Positions 58,201 through 64,000 of a stretch of 64,000 nt of DNA are shown in pieces (within the stretch, counting starts at the first letter, position 1; every line of letters starts with the position of its first letter). The notes beneath the pieces were generated by a model. That model saw nothing but the letters and a program-made list of their open reading frames with translations, was not told the DNA's origin and searched no databases. This stretch comes from Anomaloglossus baeobatrachus. Lineage: Eukaryota > Chordata > Amphibia > Anura > Aromobatidae. The stretch is taken from positions 129,185,089 through 129,249,088 of the forward strand of contig NC_134364.1 in assembly GCF_048569485.1 (NCBI RefSeq). Direction: 5' to 3'. The position numbers and the translations under genes were made by a program.

Positions 58201-61200
58201 CTGTGGTAAAAGGAAAGCTGCACTGTGATTGGGGTCTGTTGTAAAAGGAAAGGTGCACTGATTGGTCTCTGTAGTAAAAGGAAAGCTGCAGTGCGATTGG
58301 TCTCTGTGGTAAAATGAAAGCTGAAGTGTGATTGGTCTCTGTTGTAGAAGGAAAGCTGCACTCACTGTGTTGGGTCTCTGTGGTAAAAGGAAAGCTGCAC
58401 TGTAATTGGTGTCTGTGGTAAAAGGAAAGCTGCACTGTGATTGGTGTCTGTGGTAAAAGGAAAGCTGCACTGTGATTGGGGTCTGTTGTAAAAGGAAAGG
58501 TGCACTGTGATTGGTCTCTGTAGTAAAAGGAAAGCTGCAGTGTGATTGGTCTCTGTTGTAGAAGGAAAGCTGCACTGTGATTGGTCTATTGTAAAAGGAA
58601 AGCTGCACTGTGATTGGTGTCTGTGGTAAATGGAAAGCTGCACTGTGGTGTCTGTGGTAAAAGGAAAGCTGCACTGTGATTGGGGTCTGTGGTAAAAGGA
58701 AAGCTGTAGTGCGATTGGTCTCTGTGGTAAAAGGAAAGCTGCAGTGCGATTGGTCTCTGTGGTAAAATGAAAGCTGAAGTGTGATTGGTCTCTGTTGTAG
58801 AAGGAAAGCTGCACTCACTGTGTTGGGTCTCTGTGGTAAAAGGAAAGCTGCACTGTAATTGGTGTCTGTGCTAAAAGGAAAGCTGCACTGTGATTGGTGT
58901 CTGTGGTAAAAGGAAAGCTGCACTGTGATTGGGGTCTGTTGTAAAAGGAAAGGTGCACTGTGATTGGTCTCTGTAGTAAAAGGAAAGCTGCAGTGTGATT
59001 GGTCTCTGTTGTAGAAGGAAAGCTGCACTGTGATTGGTCTATTGTAAAAGGAAAGCTGCACTGTGATTGGTCTCTGTGGTAAAAGCAAAGCTGCACTGTG
59101 ATTGGTCTCTATTGTAAAAGTAAAGCTGCACTGTGATTGGTCTCTGTGGTAAAAGCAAAGCTGCACTGTGATTGGTGTCTGTGCTAAAAAGAAAGCTGCA
59201 GTGTAATTGGTCTCGGTTCTAGAAGGAAAGCTGCACTGTGATTGGTCTATTGATCTCTATAGTAAAAGGAAAGCTGCACTCACTGTGATTAGGCTCTGTG
59301 GTAAAAGGAAAGCTGCACTGTGATTGGTCTCTGTGGTAAAAGGAAAGCTGCACTGTGATTGGTCTTTGTGGTAAAAGGAAAGCTTTACTGTGCTGTCTGT
59401 GGTAAAAGGAAAGCTGCAGTGTGATTTGTCTCTTGATCTCTATAGTAAAAGAAAAGCTGCACTCACTGTGATTAGGCTCTGTGGTAAAAGGAAAGCTGCA
59501 CTGTATTGGTCTCTATTGTAAAAGGAAAGCTGCACTGTGATTGGTGTCTGTGCTAAAAGGAAAGCTGCACTGTGATTGGTGTCTGTGCTAAAAGAAAAGC
59601 TGCACTGTGATTGGTGTCTGTGGTAAAAGGAAAGCTGCACTGTGATTGGTCTCTGTTGTAGAAGGAAAGCTGCACTCACTGTGATTAGGCTCTGTGGTAA
59701 AAGGAAAGCTGCACTGTTTGGTCTCTGTGGTAAAAGGAAAGCTGCACTGTTTGGTCTGTGGTAAAAGGAAAGCTGCACTGTTTGGTCTCTGTGGTAAAAG
59801 GAAAGCTGCACAGTGATTGGTCTCTGTGGTAAAAGGAAAGCTGCACTGTGATTGGTGTCTGTGCTAAAAGGAAAGCTGCACTGTGATTGGGGTCTGTTGT
59901 AAAAGGAAAGGTGCACTATGATTGATGTCTGTGGTAAAAGGAAAGCTGCACTGTTATTGGTCTCTGTAGTAAAAGGAAAGCTGCAGTGTGATTGGTCTCT
60001 GTTGTAGAAGGAAAGGTGCACTGTGATTGGTCTCTATTAAAAAAGTAAAGCTGCACTGTCATTGGGCTCTGTGGTAAAAGCAAAGCTGCACTGTGATTGG
60101 TGTCTGTGCTAAAAGGAAAGCTGCAGTGTAATTGGTCTCGGTCTCTGTTGTAGAAGGAAAGCTGTACTGTGGTCTCTGTGGTAAATGGAAAGCTGCACTG
60201 TGATTGGTCTCTGTAGTAAAAGGAAAGCCGCAGTGTGATTGGTCTCTGTTGTAGAAGGAAAGCTGCACTGTGATTGGTCTATTGTAAAAGGAAAGCTGCA
60301 CTGTGATTGGTGTCTGTGGTAAATGGAAAGCTGCACTGTGGTGTCTGTGGTAAAAGGAAAGCTGTAGTGCGATTGGTCTCTGTGGTAAAAGGAAAGCTGC
60401 AGTGAGATTGGTCTCTGTGGTAAAATGAAAGCTGAAGTGTGATTGGTCTCTGTTGTAGAAGGAAAGCTGCACTCACTGTGTTGGGTCTCTGTGGTAAAAG
60501 GAAAGCTGCACTGTAATTGGTGTCTGTGCTAAAAGGAAAGCTGCACTGTGATTGGTGTCTGTGGTAAAAGGAAAGCTGCACTGTGATTGGGGTCTGTTGT
60601 AAAAGGAAAGGTGCACTGTGATTGGTCTCTGTAGTAAAAGGAAAGCTGCAGTGTGATTGGTCTCTGTTGTAGAAGGAAAGCTGCACTGTGATTGGTCTAT
60701 TGTAAAAGGAAAGCTGCACTGTGATTGGTCTCTGTGGTAAAAGTAAAGCTGCACTGTGATTGGTCTCTGTGGTAAAAGGAAAGCTGCACTCACTGTGATT
60801 AGGCTCTGTGGTAAAAGGGAAGCTGCACTGTGATTAGTCTCTATTGTAAAAGGAAAGCTGCACTGTGTTTGGTCTCTGTGGTAAAAGGAAAGCTGCACTG
60901 TGATTAGTCTCTATTGTAAAAGGAAAGCTGCACTGTGATTGGTCTCTGTGGTAAAAGGAAAGCTGCACTGTGATTGGTCTCTATTGTAAAAGGAAAGCTG
61001 CACTGTGATTGGTCTCTATTGTAAAAGGAAAGCTGCACTGTGATTGGTCTCTATTGTAAAAGGAAATCTGCACTGTGATTGGTCTCTGTGGTAAAAGGAA
61101 AGCTGCACTGTGATTGGTCTCTGTGGTAAAAGGAAAGCTGCACTGTGATTGGTCTCTATTGTAAAAGGAAAGCTGCACTGTGATTGGTCTCTATTGTAAA

Positions 61201-61290
61201 AGGAAAGCTGCACTGTGATTGGTCTCTATTGTAAAAGGAAAGCTGCACTGTGATTGGTGTCTGTGCTAAAAGGAAAGCAGTACTGTGATT
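52243..61290. repeat. 35-bp CCAAT-bearing minisatellite, main block (about 258 copies)
   Basis: Same unit as 36336-36953, with many subtypes (GGTGTCTGTGG, GGTCTCTGTTGTAG, GGGTCTGTTG, GCACTCACTGTG). Larger duplications are visible: the marker GGTTCTAGAAGG recurs near 53438, 55175, 57580 and 59216. A unit has no stop on the minus strand, so all three frames stay open for hundreds of codons (QLSFYHRDQSQCSFPF-type text). These are not genes. Most units keep ATTGG, the inverted CCAAT box. Confidence 0.95.
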
Positions 61291-61639
61291 GGTTGCTATG
61301 GAAAATAACAGACCAGTTTTGGAGCCAGGAAAAAGGGGAAATATAGGTTAAACCTGTCAAGGATTGGAAGACTAGAAGCCATGATGGGGCACTGTGACCA
61401 TCTGCTCAACTTTGCCCTAGTGGTCACAAGCAGATCAGAGTCAGAGTCGATGTCATCTGTGTGAAGGGACAAGTAGAGGGGGTTTTGGGAATTGTAATTT
61501 ACAATGGCGACGTGGGCATTACTGAAGAACCACCCGCTTCATACTTCACAGAGGGGAACAGTTATGTAGAAGAGTCAAGAAATGAGCCAGCGACTCTCTG
61601 AAAGTATGACTGGGTTATTAGAAGCTATTAGACTACAGT
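61291..61639. other. Unassigned DNA after the array
   Basis: No gene or element is recognised. Confidence 0.5.
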
Positions 61640-61790
61640 GATTTTTTTTTTATTTATATATGTATATATATATGCCAATGTATGTAAAGCGCTGTGGAAT
61701 TAATAGCGCCATATAAATGAATAAAAATTATATAATATATAAAGCGCTGCGGAATATGTTGGCGCTATAGAAATAAAGATTATTATATAT
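61640..61790. repeat. L2/CR1- or SINE-like 3' tail
   Basis: It contains GTAAAGCGCTGTGGAATTAA, GGCGCTATAGAAATAAAG and an ATT/AT-rich tail, a form common in amphibian 3' tails. Related in type to 6770-7060. Confidence 0.45.
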
Positions 61791-62228
61791 ATCAAGAACA
61801 ATCCTTTAATATTCCATGGAGGAGGCGGAGCTAGCTACTGCACATGCTCACACACGTGCGCTATTCATATTCTATAGGTCCGGCGGAGCTTTATGCTGCA
61901 CATGCCCACAGGCTCCTGTACTAACATTCTTTGACAGGTTTCTGTCAATGTAGTAAGACAGCAGTCATTTTTATTTTAAAGTGATCACCTACCTTGACTA
62001 ATGGGATGTCCGTTTATTAAAAATCTATTTAGTAATCTATAAACATCTATTTTACCTGTATATTTTTTTTCTATTCTCAAATATCCCTCTTTTCAGAAGC
62101 CAGAAATGTCATATTTCTTGCATCTCAAAAGGCATATATATTTAATTTTCTAATAAAAGTGCTAAATGTCTTCTGGAGAGTTAGTAAAGCAGGTCAGAAA
62201 GTTATATTAATCACAAAATTACCCACAA
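61791..62228. other. Unassigned A/T-rich DNA
   Basis: No gene or element recognised. Confidence 0.4.
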
Positions 62229-62269
62229 TCTCTTGGATCTCAGCATGGCCAAATCACCAGCAGATAATA

Positions 62270-62720
62270 TACGCACCCATGAGGTAGATCAGAAGTCCTG
62301 GAGCAGACTGCAGCTGAGGTTGGAGCAGAAGTCCGCGAGACGACTGCAGCTGAACCAGAAGTCCAGGAGCAGACTACAGCTGGAGGAGAAGTCCGCGAGA
62401 AGACTGCAGCCGACGCAGAAGTCCAGGAGCAGACTGCAGCCAAACCAGAAGTCCAGAAGCAGATTGCAGCTGGGGCAGGAGCCCATGAGATGTCTGCAGC
62501 TGACGTAGAAGTCCACGAAAACACTGCAGCTGAAGCAGAAGTCCAGGAGCAGACTGCAACTCGGGCAGAAGTCTGCGAAAAGACTGCAGCCAAAACTGGA
62601 GCAGAAGTCAGAAAAAAAAGACTGTAGCCAAAGACATTTAGAAGCCAAAGCAAAACTCCACAAAAAAGCTGGAGCAGAAGTCAGCGAAACAACTGCAGCC
62701 GGAGGATGAGCAGGTGTCTG
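62270..62720 (+). repeat. 30-bp repeat with decapeptide periodicity
   Basis: About thirteen diverged copies of a 30-bp unit (AGAAGTCCAGGAGCAGACTG then CAGC plus six variable bases). One plus frame from the ATG at 62233 reads QKSRSRLQLE-like decapeptides for 91 codons. A second plus frame reads AEVQEQTAA-like decapeptides without a stop for about 110 codons. The minus strand is also open. Which, if any, is translated cannot be told; I do not recognise a protein. Confidence 0.6.
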
Positions 62721-62801
62721 CGAGACGACTGCACATGGAGTTGCCCCTCCCACACACCAAAATAAGTGACAGCCACGTAAGAAGTTATAAACTGTTCCTT
62801 C

Positions 62802-62807
62802 TTTATT
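62802..62807 (-). terminator. Minus-strand poly(A) signal, possible 3' end of a convergent host gene
   Basis: TTTATT on plus (AATAAA on minus) at the left edge of about 1.2 kb that contains no coding frame and several homopolymer runs, as a long 3' UTR might. In mammals the gene after SLC27A3, facing it, is GATAD2B. That this is its 3' UTR is only a guess from gene order. Confidence 0.3.
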
Positions 62808-64000
62808 AAACGCAGCTAGCAAGTGATAAATATTACAAAGGGTTGTCTGGTTTGTTTCTTTTTTTTTTTTCTTTTTTTAAATCATCCAAAAATGAGCGTT
62901 AGTTCTTAATTTTTCCTTTTTTTGTTTTATCTGCAGAATCGGTCATTGATGGTCACAGGAGGGCGACACACGGGGATCGTCCTCCAAAGCCAAACTCAGA
63001 ACACAATGTGAAAACCCAAAAGAAAGTGGGGAAATCGTAACACTGCGCCAAAGTCAGCGCAGCTCGCGTCCATTATTACAGGGTGCAGAACGCGACGGCG
63101 CTGTCTGTGGCGCACTGCGCGGGGTACACAGACTACGATACACAGTGACGCACACCATGAAGCTCCGCTTTGTGTTTGGACCATTTTTTTTTTTACATCA
63201 TTTACAATGTCATTTTTTTTCTTTTTTTTTTACAGTTTTTTTTTGTTTTTTAAACACCGAGAACAGAAAAGTTTCATCAAACCCCAAGCGAAATAATTAT
63301 AACGTTTCATCGTTTTCTTATAAAGAACCAAAACTCCCAATTAGGGAGAATGTGGGGAGAAAGATGGGAGGGGTTGGGGAATAAAACATCATTGCATAAA
63401 AGTGAGGGGGAGGGGACGGGTCATCGCCGGACGCCTCTGCAGCACCTTCAGATCCCAAAATATTAATTAAAAAAAACCTAACATGTGAAATGCAAACTAC
63501 AGCACCCACCGGAGTTAGCTGCCCAGGATGGTGGGAGTTGTAGGCTTTGAAACAACATTTTTCTGGAGTGAAACACTGTCCATGATCCCCATTTTGCTGC
63601 GCATCCGCCATATTGAAAAGCAAAGAGGGATATTACAAAAAAAAACAACAAAAAACAAGCCCAGGAAACAGATTAATCCCATCTGTTATACGTGTCCAAC
63701 CATAAGAAAATGGCACGGCAGAAACTGCGACGGATCCCAGACCGTGAACAGGAATGCACAGCAAATGGGAAACCGGCAACAAGCGCCACACAGTGCCACC
63801 ACCTACACATCCCGAGTTTTCCACTGTTGTACAGTGTACGGTCTCGCTAGAGTAATACTGATAATCCAACGGTGCAGAGAACGCCCAGCGGTGAGCGTTT
63901 ATAGGGTTAAGTGCTTTCGGACGACTTCCGTCCACCTTGTAATACAACTGGGGCGATATTTATACTGTGCGCGTCCCCAAAGCACAGTACAGGAGGGTGC
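62808..64000. other. Non-coding DNA, possible minus-strand 3' UTR
   Basis: No convincing coding frame on either strand. T runs near 62860 and 63185-63250, and A runs near 63470 and 63640. It shows few of the repeats that crowd the rest of the window, which would fit conserved UTR. Confidence 0.3.

Noticed and set aside
52390-61215. Long minus-strand open frames (up to about 400 codons) with QLSFYHRDQSQCSFPF-like text
   Set aside because: The 35-bp unit has no stop on the minus strand in any frame, and 35 is not divisible by three, so all three frames stay open and give the same 35-residue cycle. This is a property of the repeat, not a protein family.

Overview
This is vertebrate DNA, most likely from a frog with a repeat-rich genome. 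The evidence is one spliced host gene of the fatty-acid transport protein family (closest by eye to SLC27A3) inside a dense pile of transposons typical of amphibian and fish genomes: Tc1, mariner, PIF-Harbinger, hAT, an L1-like LINE, Gypsy LTR elements and a Penelope-like scrap. The species is inferred from repeat types, not from a search.

Layout. 1-5.14 kb: DNA transposons nested in each other (a Tc1 piece at the left edge, a Harbinger-type non-autonomous element, and a mariner split by a second Tc1). 5.14-13.3 kb: hAT-like DNA and a decayed minus-strand Gypsy element whose right LTR carries a hAT MITE. 13.77-21.58 kb: a young, whole-looking Gypsy element of the Gmr1 type, with integrase ahead of reverse transcriptase. 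21.7-23.15 kb: two MITEs. 24.3-26.15 kb: two minisatellites running up to the start of the host gene. 26.17-35.75 kb: the SLC27A3-like gene, ten exons and 622 codons, all junctions in phase. Its introns 1 and 4 hold minisatellites that begin at the 5' splice site. 36.3-61.3 kb: a 35-bp array carrying an inverted CCAAT box in most units, split by about 15.3 kb of nested insertions: a MITE-like element, then a second MITE, then an L1-like LINE, then a complete-looking PIF-Harbinger transposon. 61.3-64 kb: mostly unassigned, with a decapeptide-periodic repeat and a minus-strand poly(A) signal that may end a convergent host gene.

How the parts work together. The host gene would encode a membrane-associated acyl-CoA synthetase. 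The Harbinger element carries two convergent genes, a DDE transposase (plus strand) and a MADF/Myb-like partner (minus strand). The partner's promoter and leader are separated from its start codon by twelve copies of a 175-bp unit, each holding one potential 94-nt non-coding exon with its own splice signals. That exon amplification, and the splice-donor-derived minisatellite in intron 1, are the two most unusual things here. All coordinates were read by eye; no alignment or search was run.
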